NCBI RefSeq assembly: GCF_033963835.1
Contig: NZ_JAXBME010000015.1
Coordinates: 62,001 to 126,000 of the forward strand
Source: Cytobacillus sp. IB215665
Lineage (GTDB): Bacteria > Bacillota > Bacilli > Bacillales > SM2101
Length of the DNA stretch: 64,000 nt
Direction of reading: 5' to 3'
In this document: positions 51,817 through 61,708 of the stretch, piece by piece
How positions within the stretch are numbered: the first letter of the stretch is position 1
Layout: every line of letters starts with the position of its first letter
Made by a program: the position numbers and the translations under genes
Notes under the pieces: generated by a model
What the model was told of the DNA's origin: nothing
The model's input: only the letters and a program-made list of their open reading frames with translations
Database searches by the model: none

Positions 51817-53448
51817 ATGAGTATTTTTATTGGTGGGGCATGGCCTTATGCTAATGGTTCATTGCATGTAGGACATATTGCAGGATTGTTACCTGGAGAT
51901 GTATTAGCGAGATATTTCCGTTTGAAAGGAAAAGAAGTATTATACGTATCAGGAAGTGATTGTAACGGAACACCTATCTCAATAAGAGCAAAACATGAAA
52001 AGGTTACTCCGACTATGATAACTAATAGATATCATGAGGAGTTTGTCGATTGCTTTTCCAAGCTAGGGTTTTCATATGATATTTACACTAGAACTGATCA
52101 ACAGCAGCATCATGAAGTTGTTAAACAAGTTTTTCTAAAGCTTTTAGCAGAAGGTTTATTGTACACAAAGTCTGAAGAACAAGTGTATTGTGAAATAGAC
52201 GAACAATTTTTGCCGGATAGATATGTTGAAGGGGAATGTCCAAATTGTGGAAATAATGCTAGAGGAGATCAATGTGAAATTTGTTCAGCAATTTTTGAAC
52301 CGATAGAATTAAGAGCAAAGAGATGTAAGCTTTGTGGTAGTACACCGACAATTAGGTCAACTGAACATTTTTATTTCGCATTATCGACAATTCAACAGCA
52401 AATTGAAGAATTTTTTAATCCTATAAAGCACAAAGGAACTTGGCGAGAAAATGCGGTTCAATTAACTGAGAGATATTTATTAGAAGGACTGAGAGATCGT
52501 GCAGCAACTAGAGATTTACCAATTGGTGTACCTGTACCGTTAGAAGGATATGATGAAAAGAAAATATATGTTTGGATAGAAGCAGTAACAGGCTATTTGT
52601 CTGCGAGTATGCAATGGGGAAAACAAAACAATGATGATGATTGGCGAAGATTTTGGAATGAAGAAACATCCACATATTATGTACATGGTAAGGATAACAT
52701 ACCGTTTCATTCAATTATCTGGCCGGCAATATTATTAGGTCTTGGAGAGAAAAGTTTACCAGATTATATTTTTTCAAGTGAGTATATGACCCTTGAGAAA
52801 AGAAAAATTTCAACGAGCAAAAACTGGGCAGTATGGATACCGGATTTACTTGAGCGGTATGATCCAGATTCAATCAGATATTATTTACTCATTAATGCAC
52901 CAGAAAATAGAGATACTGATTTTTCATGGCGAGAATTTATATATAGTCATAATAGTGAATTGCTAGGAGCATTTGGAAACTTTGTTAATCGAAGCTTCAA
53001 GTTTATCGAAAAGTACTTTGATGGAAATGTGCCAGAAGGTTATATTGACGCAACAATTAAGAGTGAACTGCAAAATTTATACCAACATATAGGACAATGT
53101 ATCGAGCAAGGTCATTTTAAACGAGCAATTGAAGATATATTCTTGTTTATACGACAAAGCAATAAGTACTTTGACGAACAAAAACCTTGGATACAAATTA
53201 AAGAAGATAAGAAAAATTGTGAACAGACACTATTTACATGTATACAGATCATTACAAACTTATCAGTGCTGTTACAACCATTTTTGCCGTTTTCATGTAA
53301 GAAAATTGCAGAAATGTTGCAATTAGATCATATTTCATGGGCTTATACGGAAATTCAACAAGGTAAACTTGATCATGTAACAGCCTTGTTTGAACGTATT
53401 GATGTTAACCAAATTGTTGAAGAAGTGGCTAATTTACAACAACAATAA
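51817..53448 (+). CDS. metG: Methionyl-tRNA synthetase, short (MetRS2-like) form
   Basis: 543 residues. Class I synthetase: HVGH (HIGH motif) in [15 protein letters not shown], zinc knuckles [17 protein letters not shown] and CKLCG in the connective domain, and [11 protein letters not shown] as the KMSKS loop. It lacks the C-terminal tRNA-binding domain of the usual Bacillus MetS (about 650 residues) and has two-knuckle, archaeal-like features, resembling the second MetRS of B. anthracis and some streptococci linked to insensitivity to MetRS inhibitors. Whether a canonical metS exists elsewhere is not visible. AGGAGGT is 7 bases before ATG 51817. Controlled by the T-box upstream. Confidence 0.93.
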   Translation: MSIFIGGAWPYANGSLHVGHIAGLLPGDVLARYFRLKGKEVLYVSGSDCNGTPISIRAKHEKVTPTMITNRYHEEFVDCFSKLGFSYDIYTRTDQQQHHEVVKQVFLKLLAEGLLYTKSEEQVYCEIDEQFLPDRYVEGECPNCGNNARGDQCEICSAIFEPIELRAKRCKLCGSTPTIRSTEHFYFALSTIQQQIEEFFNPIKHKGTWRENAVQLTERYLLEGLRDRAATRDLPIGVPVPLEGYDEKKIYVWIEAVTGYLSASMQWGKQNNDDDWRRFWNEETSTYYVHGKDNIPFHSIIWPAILLGLGEKSLPDYIFSSEYMTLEKRKISTSKNWAVWIPDLLERYDPDSIRYYLLINAPENRDTDFSWREFIYSHNSELLGAFGNFVNRSFKFIEKYFDGNVPEGYIDATIKSELQNLYQHIGQCIEQGHFKRAIEDIFLFIRQSNKYFDEQKPWIQIKEDKKNCEQTLFTCIQIITNLSVLLQPFLPFSCKKIAEMLQLDHISWAYTEIQQGKLDHVTALFERIDVNQIVEEVANLQQQ

Positions 53449-53547
53449 GTGTACGATTTGTTTAACAATAACTGTCAGGCATGTGAGCAATTGATTTTGC
53501 CTACTCTAAGGGTGTAAGTTTATTTTACTCTCAAGGAGTTGATATTA

Positions 53548-54129
53548 TTGAAACAGCTGAAGCTATTTTCGGTAGCGATGCTATCGGTTCCTTTATTATT
53601 TGCTTGTAATACTGCACCTAATGAAGAAGCAATAGATGTTAGGGATAATAACACTTTACGAAATGTCACTTATAATGAAAACCGCGCAGTTAGGCGTAAT
53701 ATAGCATATGAAGGAAATCTTGCTAATCGTAATGTGACTTACGATAGAATGCGTGTCAATAATGCAAACAATCGTACAAATACTGCAAATGAAACACGTA
53801 TGGAAGTGGCACAAGACGCAGCAGATCGTATCACTGCAATGAAAGAGGTAAGAAGAGCCAATGTTATTGTTACTAACAATAATGCTTATGTAGCAGCAAC
53901 ATTAAATAATAATACAACAGGGACTACAACGAAAAAGCTGGAAAGCCGCATAGCCGATAAGGTTAGAGCTCAAGATAAAAATATTGATAATGTTTATGTG
54001 TCAACAAATCCTGATTTCATTAATCGTATGACCGATTATGGTAACAGGATAAATAGAGGTGAACCAGTAGAAGGATTTTTTACAGATTTTAACGAAACAG
54101 TTAGAAGAGTATTTCCAACCGCTCGATAA
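53548..54129 (+). CDS. YhcN/YlaJ-family spore lipoprotein
   Basis: About 193 residues. Lipoprotein signal MKQLKLFSVAMLSVPLLFAC, an Asn/Arg-rich region (35-85), and a C-terminal YhcN/YlaJ domain recognisable from AQDAADRITAMKEVRRANVIVTNNNAYVAATL (in part: AADRITAMKEVRRANVIV) and KVRAQDKNIDNVYVSTNPDF. Relatives are made during sporulation and sit in the spore inner membrane or cortex. The start is TTG 53548, 10 bases after AAGGAG; the TTG at 53539 is too close. Single gene ending at a terminator shared with proS. Confidence 0.87.
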   Translation: MKQLKLFSVAMLSVPLLFACNTAPNEEAIDVRDNNTLRNVTYNENRAVRRNIAYEGNLANRNVTYDRMRVNNANNRTNTANETRMEVAQDAADRITAMKEVRRANVIVTNNNAYVAATLNNNTTGTTTKKLESRIADKVRAQDKNIDNVYVSTNPDFINRMTDYGNRINRGEPVEGFFTDFNETVRRVFPTAR

Positions 54130-54150
54130 AAAAAATTAGACTTATGAAAA

Positions 54151-54176
54151 GGTGCTGGAATGATTTTTCCAGCACC
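54151..54176. terminator. Terminator hairpin, spore lipoprotein / proS
   Basis: GGTGCTGGAA, loop TGATTT, TTCCAGCACC: 10-bp perfect stem between convergent genes. Confidence 0.82.
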
Positions 54177-54184
54177 TAAAATTG

Positions 54185-55621
54185 TTAATACGCCTTTGCC
54201 CAATAGACCATTTGGTTAGCCTCGTTATTACAACATACACAGGTTGCTGAAATCTTTTCTTGGTCAAATGGGATACATCTAGAAGTTGCACCAGTGTGTT
54301 CTTTAATTTTTTCTTCACAGGATTGCTTACCACACCACATGGCCTTAACAAATCCATTGTTGGTACTAAAAAAGTTTTCAAATTGTACCATGTTTTCTAC
54401 AGTTGTTGTTTTAGATTGACGATTTAAGAGTGCCCTATTATATAAATGATCTTGTATTTGTATTAATTTCTCTGAAATAGCAGTAGCTAAGTTCTCCATT
54501 GGTACCTTTTCTTTTTCTCCCGTATCTCTTCTTGCAAGAACAACTTGTTTGTTCTCAATATCCTTAGGGCCGATCTCAAGGCGTAGAGGTATCCCTTTCA
54601 TTTCGTGTTCATTAAATTTCCAACCTGGCTTTTTATCGCTGGCATCAATATCAATTCGAATGTCAGAGGAAAGTGTTTTCTTCAGTTCATAAGCCTTATC
54701 TAAAACACCTTCCTTATGCTGTGCAATAGGTACAATCATCACTTGTGTTGGCGCAATATTGGGTGGTAACACTAGCCCTCTGTCATCACCATGGACCATT
54801 ATAAGGGCACCAATTAAACGTGTAGTTATTCCCCATGATGTTTGATGTACGTATTGTAATTCTCCACTTTGATCTGTATATTGAATGCCAAATGCTTTTG
54901 CAAAGCTGTCACCTAGATGATGAGATGTTCCAGTTTGCAACGCCTTGCCATCATGCATAAGACTTTCTATTGTATACGTGAATTTAGCTCCAGCAAATTT
55001 TTCTTTTTCTGTTTTTTGACCTTTAATGACTGGTATAGCAAGGAATTGCTCACATACTTCAGTATATACATCAAGCATTTTTCGAGTTTCTTCATGTGCC
55101 TCTTCATCTGTTGCATGAGCAGTGTGACCTTCTTGCCAAAGGAATTCAAGTGATCTGAGAAAAGGCCTCGTAGTTTTTTCCCAACGAACGACGTTACTCC
55201 ACTGATTATATAATTTTGGTAGGTCACGGTATGAGTGTATGATATTTGCATAATGCTCACAGAACAATACTTCTGATGTTGGTCGGACACATAGCTTTTC
55301 AGCTAATTTTTCAGAGCCTCCATGAGTAACCCACGCTACTTCAGGTGCAAACCCTTCAATATGATCTTTTTCCTTTTGCAGTAGCTTTTCTGGTATAAAT
55401 AATGGCATGTACACATTTTCATGGCCTGTTTCCTTTATTTTTACATCTAAAATATGGCGAATATTTTCCCAAATAGCATAGCCATATGGACGAATAATCA
55501 TCGAACCTCGCACTGATGAGTAATCGATTAAATCAGCTTTTTTAACAATATCTGTGTACCATTGTGCAAAATCTTCATCCATTGATGTTATTTCTTCAAC
55601 AAACTTTTTTTCTTTACCCAT
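54185..55621 (-). CDS. proS: Prolyl-tRNA synthetase, type 3 (eukaryote/archaeon-like)
   Basis: 478 residues, class II. Motif 1 region [16 protein letters not shown], motif 2 [26 protein letters not shown] (visible as [18 protein letters not shown]), motif 3 [17 protein letters not shown] after MVHGDDRGL, an anticodon-binding domain, and a C-terminal zinc-binding-like domain ending WAKAY. This short form without an editing insertion differs from the long bacterial-type ProS. It charges tRNA-Pro. A T-box with a probable CCT specifier lies upstream. As with metG close by, a second gene of the other type may exist elsewhere. Confidence 0.94.
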   Translation of the reverse strand: MGKEKKFVEEITSMDEDFAQWYTDIVKKADLIDYSSVRGSMIIRPYGYAIWENIRHILDVKIKETGHENVYMPLFIPEKLLQKEKDHIEGFAPEVAWVTHGGSEKLAEKLCVRPTSEVLFCEHYANIIHSYRDLPKLYNQWSNVVRWEKTTRPFLRSLEFLWQEGHTAHATDEEAHEETRKMLDVYTEVCEQFLAIPVIKGQKTEKEKFAGAKFTYTIESLMHDGKALQTGTSHHLGDSFAKAFGIQYTDQSGELQYVHQTSWGITTRLIGALIMVHGDDRGLVLPPNIAPTQVMIVPIAQHKEGVLDKAYELKKTLSSDIRIDIDASDKKPGWKFNEHEMKGIPLRLEIGPKDIENKQVVLARRDTGEKEKVPMENLATAISEKLIQIQDHLYNRALLNRQSKTTTVENMVQFENFFSTNNGFVKAMWCGKQSCEEKIKEHTGATSRCIPFDQEKISATCVCCNNEANQMVYWAKAY

Positions 55622-55763
55622 TATTCTCCACCTTCCTAAAATGCCTTATCAGCTTATTTCATTAATTTTGTTATACTGTAACTAAATTAGAATAGCAAGC
55701 TGCCGTAAAAGTTAGCTGTACCGAATTAATAATCTACAATCGATGAGATAATAACACCAAAAT

Positions 55764-55797
55764 AAAAAACCTCTAATCCCAAAAAGGGACCGAGGTT
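55764..55797 (-). terminator. T-box terminator of proS
   Basis: On the minus strand AACCTCggTCCC, T-loop, GGGAttaGAGGTT, then TTTTTA. Confidence 0.88.
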
Positions 55798-56005
55798 ATC
55801 GGCGGTACCACCCTAGTTTGTTTACTACATGTAGTGTAGTAAACACCCTTGTATTTGATAACGGTTACAATCCGCTTGTACCTTCGTGAATATAATCACT
55901 CGATACAGTACTCAAAGGTAGGTTCAAACGAGTACTTTAGAAATTTCCCAGCAATTAATTTCCTCTCTAAAAAAGCACATAACGTTTTACTAGTCCTTAT
56001 CAACG
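55764..56005 (-). promoter_or_regulatory. T-box leader of proS
   Basis: Read on the minus strand: AGAGAGG, a specifier region TTTGAACCTACC with CCT (Pro) directly after GAA, the T-box core AGGGTGGTACCGCC (55801-55814 region), then the terminator. Uncharged tRNA-Pro would permit read-through into proS about 145 bases downstream. Confidence 0.9.
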
Positions 56006-56018
56006 TTTACAATATAAA

Positions 56019-56161
56019 AGCTGTTTTCGCTTAATTGTTGTTTTTTATTAAGTGATAAACACTTAGACATCTTTTCTTTTGAAAAACGATGTCAAACGTA
56101 TTATACCCCTTCTTACTATGCTAATTTGGTGACAATTGCAACAATATTTTCGAAAAGAGCC
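56019..56161. repeat. Interspersed miniature element, reverse orientation (E12)
   Basis: AGCTGTTTTCGCTTAATTG ... CAACAATATTTTCGAAAAGAGCC (two ends each under 24 bases), 143 bp, lying just upstream of the proS T-box. Flanks AATATAAA and TTATTAAA are a weak match. Confidence 0.72.
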
Positions 56162-56265
56162 TTATTAAATTAACATATACTATATTTTCTTTTTCTCCTT
56201 ATGTCAAGTAACTTTTGATCTTGGCTGCATAAGATAATTGTAAAAAATTAAGGTGATGGTGTAAT

Positions 56266-56625
56266 GTGACAAATAATACAAGCCAGACCATCGTAGAAGA
56301 AAAATGGTATCATCCTGTAAATAAAACGGAAGCTGCTGTTTTTGCGAATGAACTATTAAACGAGGAAGTAAAGGTTGTAACGAAATATGGAAAAATTTTT
56401 GAGGGTATAATTGAAAATACTAATGCGAGAAATCTATATTTGCTTACTCCACTGTTTTCGTCTAATGATCTGAATAACTATGAACAAAAGCCGAACTACG
56501 ATAGCAGTAATTTCGGATTCCTCTCTGCCTTATTTAGCAAACCAGAACCTTTTGCGGAAATAATCATTCCACTTATATATGTAACAGCGTATGGAGCAAA
56601 GGTAAATAAAGATAAAACACCTTAA
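56266..56625 (+). CDS. Small protein of unknown function
   Basis: 119 residues, soluble. The middle (NELLNEEVKVVTKYGKIFEGIIEN, then NARNLYLLTPL) has the strand pattern and Y-G-K-x-F-x-G turn reminiscent of small LSm-like or DUF2642-type barrels in Bacillus proteins, but I cannot name a family. The start is GTG 56266 with AAGGTGAT about 8 bases upstream. Single gene; element E13 starts 5 bases after its stop. Confidence 0.62.
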   Translation: MTNNTSQTIVEEKWYHPVNKTEAAVFANELLNEEVKVVTKYGKIFEGIIENTNARNLYLLTPLFSSNDLNNYEQKPNYDSSNFGFLSALFSKPEPFAEIIIPLIYVTAYGAKVNKDKTP

Positions 56626-56630
56626 ATATA

Positions 56631-56798
56631 GGCTCTGTTCGCAAGACTGTTTTTGCATGCTTTTCTTTCTAATATGTAAGCATGTTTAAAACTAGCGTTG
56701 GAAGTATCTTTTCTATTTTTACAATTTTTGAGGTTTCATAAGCCTCTTCATACTGTCCATTTTTAGTAAAAAAAGCAACAATTAGTGCTAATACATCC
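56631..56798. repeat. Interspersed miniature element (E13)
   Basis: GGCTCTGTTCGCAAGACTG ... TGCTAATACATCC, 168 bp, directly after a stop codon. Flanks TAAATATA and TAAAATAT match only with a shift. Confidence 0.6.
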
Positions 56799-56853
56799 TA
56801 AAATATATGATCATACTTATGAAAATAGAAAAAACAATATAATATTTTATACC

Positions 56854-56882
56854 GCTAACCTCAATTGGTTAGCTATTTTATT
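56854..56882 (+). terminator. Hairpin terminator
   Basis: GCTAACC TCAATT GGTTAGC followed by TATTTTATT; probably the original terminator of the 56266 gene, now separated from it by E13. Downstream to 57045 lies only the promoter region of the permease. Confidence 0.72.
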
Positions 56883-57045
56883 ATTTCTTTTTGAAGTTAG
56901 AAATATTGCATATAATCAACGTTTAATGATATAGATCAACATTTAGATGATTCCATGTATTGTGGCAAAATGAATGTATGTTAATATGAGTAATTATACT
57001 AACAATTTCCTGAATTGAATATATATGATAGGATGGAGGTTTTTT

Positions 57046-58332
57046 ATGAGGTTATTATTTTCATCATTACAATGGATGATTTTTATAATTACAACAAGTG
57101 TTGTGGCTCCTATAGTTATTGGAAATTCCTTTGGGTTACCCCAAGCAGAAATCGCTACATTACTACAAAGAACTTTATTCGTTTTAGGTCTTTCAGGTCT
57201 ATTACAAGCAGTATTAGGTCATCGTTTACCGATAATGGAAGGTCCAGCAGGATTATGGTGGGGTGTGTTTATCGTTTATGCGAGTATTGTTGAAGCTGGA
57301 AATCTTGGTACATATGAGGGTTTACAACAGCTTGAAATGGGGATGATACTAAGCGGAGTTTTATTTATCTTATTAGCCATTTTTAAATTGATCGATCATT
57401 TGAAGAAGCTGTTTACTCCAATTGTCACTGGAACTTATTTATTATTATTAGTTGCACAACTAAGTGGTGCATTTATGAACGGTATTTTTGGAATAGGGTA
57501 TAAACAAGATTCAGTAGACTTTTCAGTTGCTATACCTGCGGTTTGTGTTTTAATTATCACGATATTATTGGCAAAAAGTCGTGTCCCATTTCTTCGAAGA
57601 TATTCTGTTTTACTAAGTTTACTCATTGGATCACTGCTGTTTGCTGTGCTTCGTCTAGGAAAAAGTATTCCGCCAACTACAAATGGTATTTCGGTACCAC
57701 AGATCTTTGCTTGGGGAATACCACAATTGAATAGCGGTATGATTATTACTTCCATTATGATAGGCTTACTATTATTAACAAATATGCTTGCCTCGATTTA
57801 TGTTGTGGAAAAAGAGCTACAAGAACATACAAAAAATTATGAAGCTGTAAACTACAATAAAGCAAGCTTTATTATGGGGATAAACCAATGGTTAAGTGGT
57901 ATTTTTTCTGCAATAGGCAGTGTACCAATTTCTGGATCAGCGGGATTTATTGCAATGACCAAAATAATTAATCGCTTACCATTTATTTTAGGAAATGTAT
58001 TTATTATATTACTTAGTTTCATTCCAATGTTTACTACATATGCTGCTATGATTCCCGAACCAGTTGGGTATGCAATCTTATTCTACCCATTTACTATCAT
58101 GATTGGTTTAGCTTTAAAAGATTACCAATCTACACAATTAGGAGATAGAGAATATTTTATTATCGGGCTTTCATTATTGGTTGGCATTGGTTTATTGTTT
58201 ATTCCTGGACAAGCAATAAATGAACTTCCATCCATGTTAAGACCAATTATAAATAACGGATTAGTAGTAGGCACAGTTATATGTATTACTTTAGATCAAG
58301 TTATAAAAAAACAAACTTCTGTGTCATATTAA
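57046..58332 (+). CDS. Nucleobase:cation symporter-2 (xanthine/uracil permease family)
   Basis: 428 residues, 12-14 hydrophobic helices. Family marks: QWMIFIITTSVVAPIVIGNSFG at the start, GHRLPIMEGPAGLWWG in helix 3, VPQIFAWGIPQLNSG, and the SVPISGSAGFIAMTK stretch aligned with the NCS2 helix-8/10 substrate region, where the usual acidic residue is not obvious. Probably imports a purine or pyrimidine base; it is a divergent member, so substrate is open. Start ATG 57046 has GGAGG 6 bases upstream; an ATG 7 codons earlier lacks one. The thiamine operon follows after a TPP riboswitch, so a link with pyrimidine (HMP-like) uptake is conceivable but unproven. Confidence 0.85.
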   Translation: MRLLFSSLQWMIFIITTSVVAPIVIGNSFGLPQAEIATLLQRTLFVLGLSGLLQAVLGHRLPIMEGPAGLWWGVFIVYASIVEAGNLGTYEGLQQLEMGMILSGVLFILLAIFKLIDHLKKLFTPIVTGTYLLLLVAQLSGAFMNGIFGIGYKQDSVDFSVAIPAVCVLIITILLAKSRVPFLRRYSVLLSLLIGSLLFAVLRLGKSIPPTTNGISVPQIFAWGIPQLNSGMIITSIMIGLLLLTNMLASIYVVEKELQEHTKNYEAVNYNKASFIMGINQWLSGIFSAIGSVPISGSAGFIAMTKIINRLPFILGNVFIILLSFIPMFTTYAAMIPEPVGYAILFYPFTIMIGLALKDYQSTQLGDREYFIIGLSLLVGIGLLFIPGQAINELPSMLRPIINNGLVVGTVICITLDQVIKKQTSVSY

Positions 58333-58442
58333 TTTATATCACATTGGGTAAAAGGGAAAATATTGAAGTAAGTATGTAGGAATCTTTTGCTTGTGGAAAT
58401 AATAAAAGTATAGTAAGGTTGTATGTGAAATTAAATATCGCT

Positions 58443-58535
58443 TACCACTAGGGGTGCAAATCACGTTTGCTGAGAGGGGCTTTGCTGCCTTAACCCTTAT
58501 ACCTGATCTAGTTAATGCTAGCGTAGGGAAGTGGA
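58443..58535 (+). promoter_or_regulatory. TPP riboswitch (THI element)
   Basis: Conserved parts are ACTAGGGGTGC, GCTGAGAGG, TTAACCCTTATACCTGATCTAG and GCGTAGGGAAGTGG, with the P1 helix CCAC/GTGG. It is followed by a terminator at 58580, so thiamine pyrophosphate would end transcription before tenA-ykoEDC-thiM. Confidence 0.97.
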
Positions 58536-58579
58536 TTGATGACAAACATATTGGATAACATTTTCCAATTCGTCTAATT

Positions 58580-58606
58580 CCACTCTATCTGTAGAGTGGT
58601 TTTTGT
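58580..58606 (+). terminator. TPP-riboswitch-controlled terminator
   Basis: CCACTCTA TCTG TAGAGTGG then TTTTTG, 45 bases after the riboswitch core. The 200 bases from here to tenA show no gene. Confidence 0.88.
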
Positions 58607-58800
58607 TTTCTAATGCCTTTATAACAAAGCTATTTATTCATGAACTTTTACTATTTATTATAATTATGTTTTGTTATATGCGAAAACAAAGACAAGGATA
58701 GGCAATATGCTGTCAAGAAATTTTCCACTTCATCTTTTGTATCACAAGGGTGCCTTACTCTTAGTGCAGCGAATGTTATAAAAGAAGGGTGGAATTTATC

Positions 58801-59484
58801 ATGAAGTTTTCCAAAAAAATTAGAGAAGAAGCAGACCAAATTTGGCAGAAGAGTTTTGATCATCCATTTGTGAAAGAGCTTGCAGATGGGACATTATCAT
58901 TGGATCGCTTTCGCTATTATGTTCTACAAGATTCTTATTACTTAAGTCATTTTGCAAGAGTGCAAACATTAGCAGCATCACAAGCAACTGATCTAAAAAT
59001 AGTGAGCCAAATGGCATCTCACGCGATCGGTACGAATGAAGCTGAATTATCTCTTCATAAGAACTTTATGGTTCAGCTAGGTATCACCGAAGAAGAAAAA
59101 GCTAATTTTAAACCAGCACCAACAGCATACGCATACACTTCTCATATGTATCGTGCAGCACATACTGGGCATATAGGCGACACGATTGCTGCTTTGTTAC
59201 CATGCTACTGGTTATATTATGAGATTGGAGAGCAGCTTGTTCATGCAAATCCAACTGAACCTATATACCAACAATGGATTCAAACATATGGTGGTGATTG
59301 GTTTCGCAAATTAGTTGAAGAAGTCATCGATTTGCTTGATGACATTGCTGATCAAGTAACAGAAGCTGATAGAGAAAAAATGCAGGAGCACTTTATCATT
59401 AGTAGTCAATATGAATTAATGTTTTGGGAGATGGCATATACACAAGAAACCTGGCCTATTTCAGCAATGTCAACATCCAAATAA
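58801..59484 (+). CDS. tenA: Aminopyrimidine aminohydrolase / thiaminase II TenA
   Basis: 227 residues, all-helical TenA fold: FRYYVLQDSYYLSHFARV at about 39, the catalytic Cys in ALLPCYWLYYEIG near residue 137, and the acidic catalytic region SSQYELMFWEMAYTQE near the end. It hydrolyses thiamine breakdown products to HMP for salvage. Start ATG 58801 with GGGTGG 8 bases upstream; in-frame GTG four codons earlier is part of that site. First gene after the TPP riboswitch and followed by a thiamine-precursor transporter. Confidence 0.95.
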   Translation: MKFSKKIREEADQIWQKSFDHPFVKELADGTLSLDRFRYYVLQDSYYLSHFARVQTLAASQATDLKIVSQMASHAIGTNEAELSLHKNFMVQLGITEEEKANFKPAPTAYAYTSHMYRAAHTGHIGDTIAALLPCYWLYYEIGEQLVHANPTEPIYQQWIQTYGGDWFRKLVEEVIDLLDDIADQVTEADREKMQEHFIISSQYELMFWEMAYTQETWPISAMSTSK

Positions 59485-59631
59485 AGCATGTTAGACAGGT
59501 GAGAAAATTTTGCTAAGGTCTCTTATCTAATATAAAACGATGACAATCGCAAAATTCTCGTTTTTGGCTTGTAATTTTGGAAAACAACTTAGAGCGTTTT
59601 TGATTGATATTAAAGATAGGAGGAAATAACT

Positions 59632-60213
59632 ATGAACAAAGGTTTAAAATTAACTGATATTTTAGTTACAATAGTCATTGCAATCGTATTTGGAATCGTA
59701 TACAAATTATGGGGAACATTCTATGAAACGATAGGTGCATTTGGATTACAAGTAGATCAGCTTGCATATGGAATGTGGTTTATAGCAGCAACTGTTGCCT
59801 TTTTGGTTATTCGTAAAGCTGGTGTGGCAATTATTGCTGAAATGGCCGCTGCATCTGGTGAATTTATCATGGGATCTGAATACGGATTAGAAGTAATGCT
59901 ATATGGGTTGTTACAAGGATTAGCTGCAGAACTAATATTTGCTGCAGCGCGTTATAAACGCTACGATATCTTAATTGCATCACTTGCTGGTGCTGCATCG
60001 GCAGTAGCATCAATAGGGATGGATTATTACAAAGGGTATATAGGTGATTTAGCAGCGTGGAATTTAACTTTATTCATTGGATTCCGAGTAATCAGTGGGA
60101 TTATAATAGCTGGTGTTTTTGCATATTATCTCGTTAAGGCTTTGGAAGCAACTGGTGTTACAAACTTAGTTCGTCCTGCATCAAAAGAAGACTATGATGC
60201 GTTGGATAAGTAG
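59632..60213 (+). CDS. ykoE: ECF transporter substrate-binding subunit YkoE (thiamine/HMP)
   Basis: 193 residues with five or six hydrophobic helices; the sequence (LTDILVTIVIAIVFGIVYKLW, seen as VTIVIAIVFGIVYKLW, and AIIAEMAAASGEFIMGSEYG) matches YkoE, the S component of a thiamine-related ECF transporter. It binds hydroxymethylpyrimidine or thiamine and works with the ATPase and T subunit encoded by the next two genes. AGGAGG precedes the ATG. TPP-riboswitch regulated through the operon. Confidence 0.92.
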   Translation: MNKGLKLTDILVTIVIAIVFGIVYKLWGTFYETIGAFGLQVDQLAYGMWFIAATVAFLVIRKAGVAIIAEMAAASGEFIMGSEYGLEVMLYGLLQGLAAELIFAAARYKRYDILIASLAGAASAVASIGMDYYKGYIGDLAAWNLTLFIGFRVISGIIIAGVFAYYLVKALEATGVTNLVRPASKEDYDALDK

Positions 60214-60227
60214 TTGAGGTGTTATAA

Positions 60228-61697
60228 ATGCAAGAAATCACAAGTGTGAAAAACTTACGTTTAAAGTTTACTGGGAGTGCATCTTTATTATTTAAAGATG
60301 TCTCCTCTTCTTTTTATGAAGGGGAAAAAGTATTAATACTAGGACCTTCGGGATGCGGTAAATCTACGCTTTTGCAAGTGTTATCAGGAATCATTCCAAA
60401 TTCAATTGAAGTACCTATTAAAGCTGATGAAATTATTACACCAGAATCATGGGGATATGTTTTTCAAGATCCGGACACGCAATTTTGTATGCCTTTCGTT
60501 GATGAAGAAATTGCATTTGTGTTGGAAAATTTGAGGGTTAAGCGCAAGGATATGCCCGAAAAAATTCGAGAATATGTAAGTATGGTGGAGCTTGAAGTAG
60601 ATGACCTCCATACATCAATACAAACGTTATCAGGAGGTATGAAGCAACGCTTAGCAATTGCTTCAGTGATGGCCCTTCAACCTGAAGTATTGTTTTTAGA
60701 TGAGCCGACGGCTATGCTTGACCCAAAAGGGACCAAACAAATATGGGATACGATAAAAGATGTAAGCCGTGACAAAACGGTTATCGTCGTTGAACATAAT
60801 ATAGACCATGTATTAGATTTTATCGAACGAATTATTTTGTTTAATGAACATGGAGAAATCGTAGCAGATGGTCCTAAAGAGTATGTGCTGTCTACATATA
60901 AACAAGAGCTAATTGACCAAGGTATATGGTATCCTGATGCTTGGCATGACTATATTGACAGAACAACAAAGCAAATTCCTACTGTACCTGTTTTGGAAGA
61001 ACCATTTGTTAGCGTATCACAATTCAAAGGGTATCGTGGAAAAAATGTAAAAATTGATATAAACAACGCAAATATTTCTGAGGGTGAATGGATTACGATC
61101 GTTGGTGAGAATGGTGCTGGCAAAAGTACGCTACTTCACTCACTTATGCAACTGATAAAAACGACAGGTAATTATACAATTGAAGGAAGACAAGTAAAGG
61201 AAATAGGTAAATTAACCGATTACTTAACATTTGTTTTTCAAAATCCCGAATTTCAATTTGTCACAAATTCAGTCTATGATGAAATTGCCTTTTCATTGCA
61301 CTTAGATAAGCTGGATGACCATGCAATAGATGAAAAAGTGACAACCTTGTTGCATGAATTTCGTTTGAATGAGCAAAGAGATCAACACCCATATCAATTA
61401 TCAATGGGGCAGAAGCGTAGGCTAAGCGTAGCTGCTGCAATTGTTAAAGAACAGCAAATTGTGTTGTTAGATGAGCCTACCTTTGGGCAGGATGCAAAAA
61501 ATACATTTGCAATCTTAGAGCTAATCGAGCATTGGCGTAAGCAAGGAACGATAGTTTTAATGGTTACACATAGCATGGAAATCGCGAAATACTTTGCGAC
61601 TAGGGTTTGGCTGGTTGATGATGGTGAACTTATTTTTGATGGTACTTCTCAACAATTTTTCCAAAGACAAACGAAAGAATTATCAATCAGCAGATAG
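60228..61697 (+). CDS. ykoD: ECF transporter double ATPase YkoD
   Basis: 489 residues carrying two fused ABC ATPases. First half: GPSGCGKSTLLQVLSG (Walker A, about 39), LSGGMKQRLAIASVMA, LFLDEPTAMLDP, VVEHNIDH. Second half: GENGAGKSTLLHSLMQ (about 291), LSMGQKRRLSVAAAIV, VLLDEPTFGQD, VTHSME. The paired ATPases power the thiamine-precursor ECF transporter. Starts 15 bases after ykoE and ends 12 bases before ykoC. Confidence 0.94.
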   Translation: MQEITSVKNLRLKFTGSASLLFKDVSSSFYEGEKVLILGPSGCGKSTLLQVLSGIIPNSIEVPIKADEIITPESWGYVFQDPDTQFCMPFVDEEIAFVLENLRVKRKDMPEKIREYVSMVELEVDDLHTSIQTLSGGMKQRLAIASVMALQPEVLFLDEPTAMLDPKGTKQIWDTIKDVSRDKTVIVVEHNIDHVLDFIERIILFNEHGEIVADGPKEYVLSTYKQELIDQGIWYPDAWHDYIDRTTKQIPTVPVLEEPFVSVSQFKGYRGKNVKIDINNANISEGEWITIVGENGAGKSTLLHSLMQLIKTTGNYTIEGRQVKEIGKLTDYLTFVFQNPEFQFVTNSVYDEIAFSLHLDKLDDHAIDEKVTTLLHEFRLNEQRDQHPYQLSMGQKRRLSVAAAIVKEQQIVLLDEPTFGQDAKNTFAILELIEHWRKQGTIVLMVTHSMEIAKYFATRVWLVDDGELIFDGTSQQFFQRQTKELSISR

Positions 61698-61708
61698 GGG
61701 GGGAAGTC

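Noticed and set aside
58339-58545. Minus-strand frame across the TPP riboswitch
   Set aside because: Explained by the riboswitch on the plus strand; no start signal.
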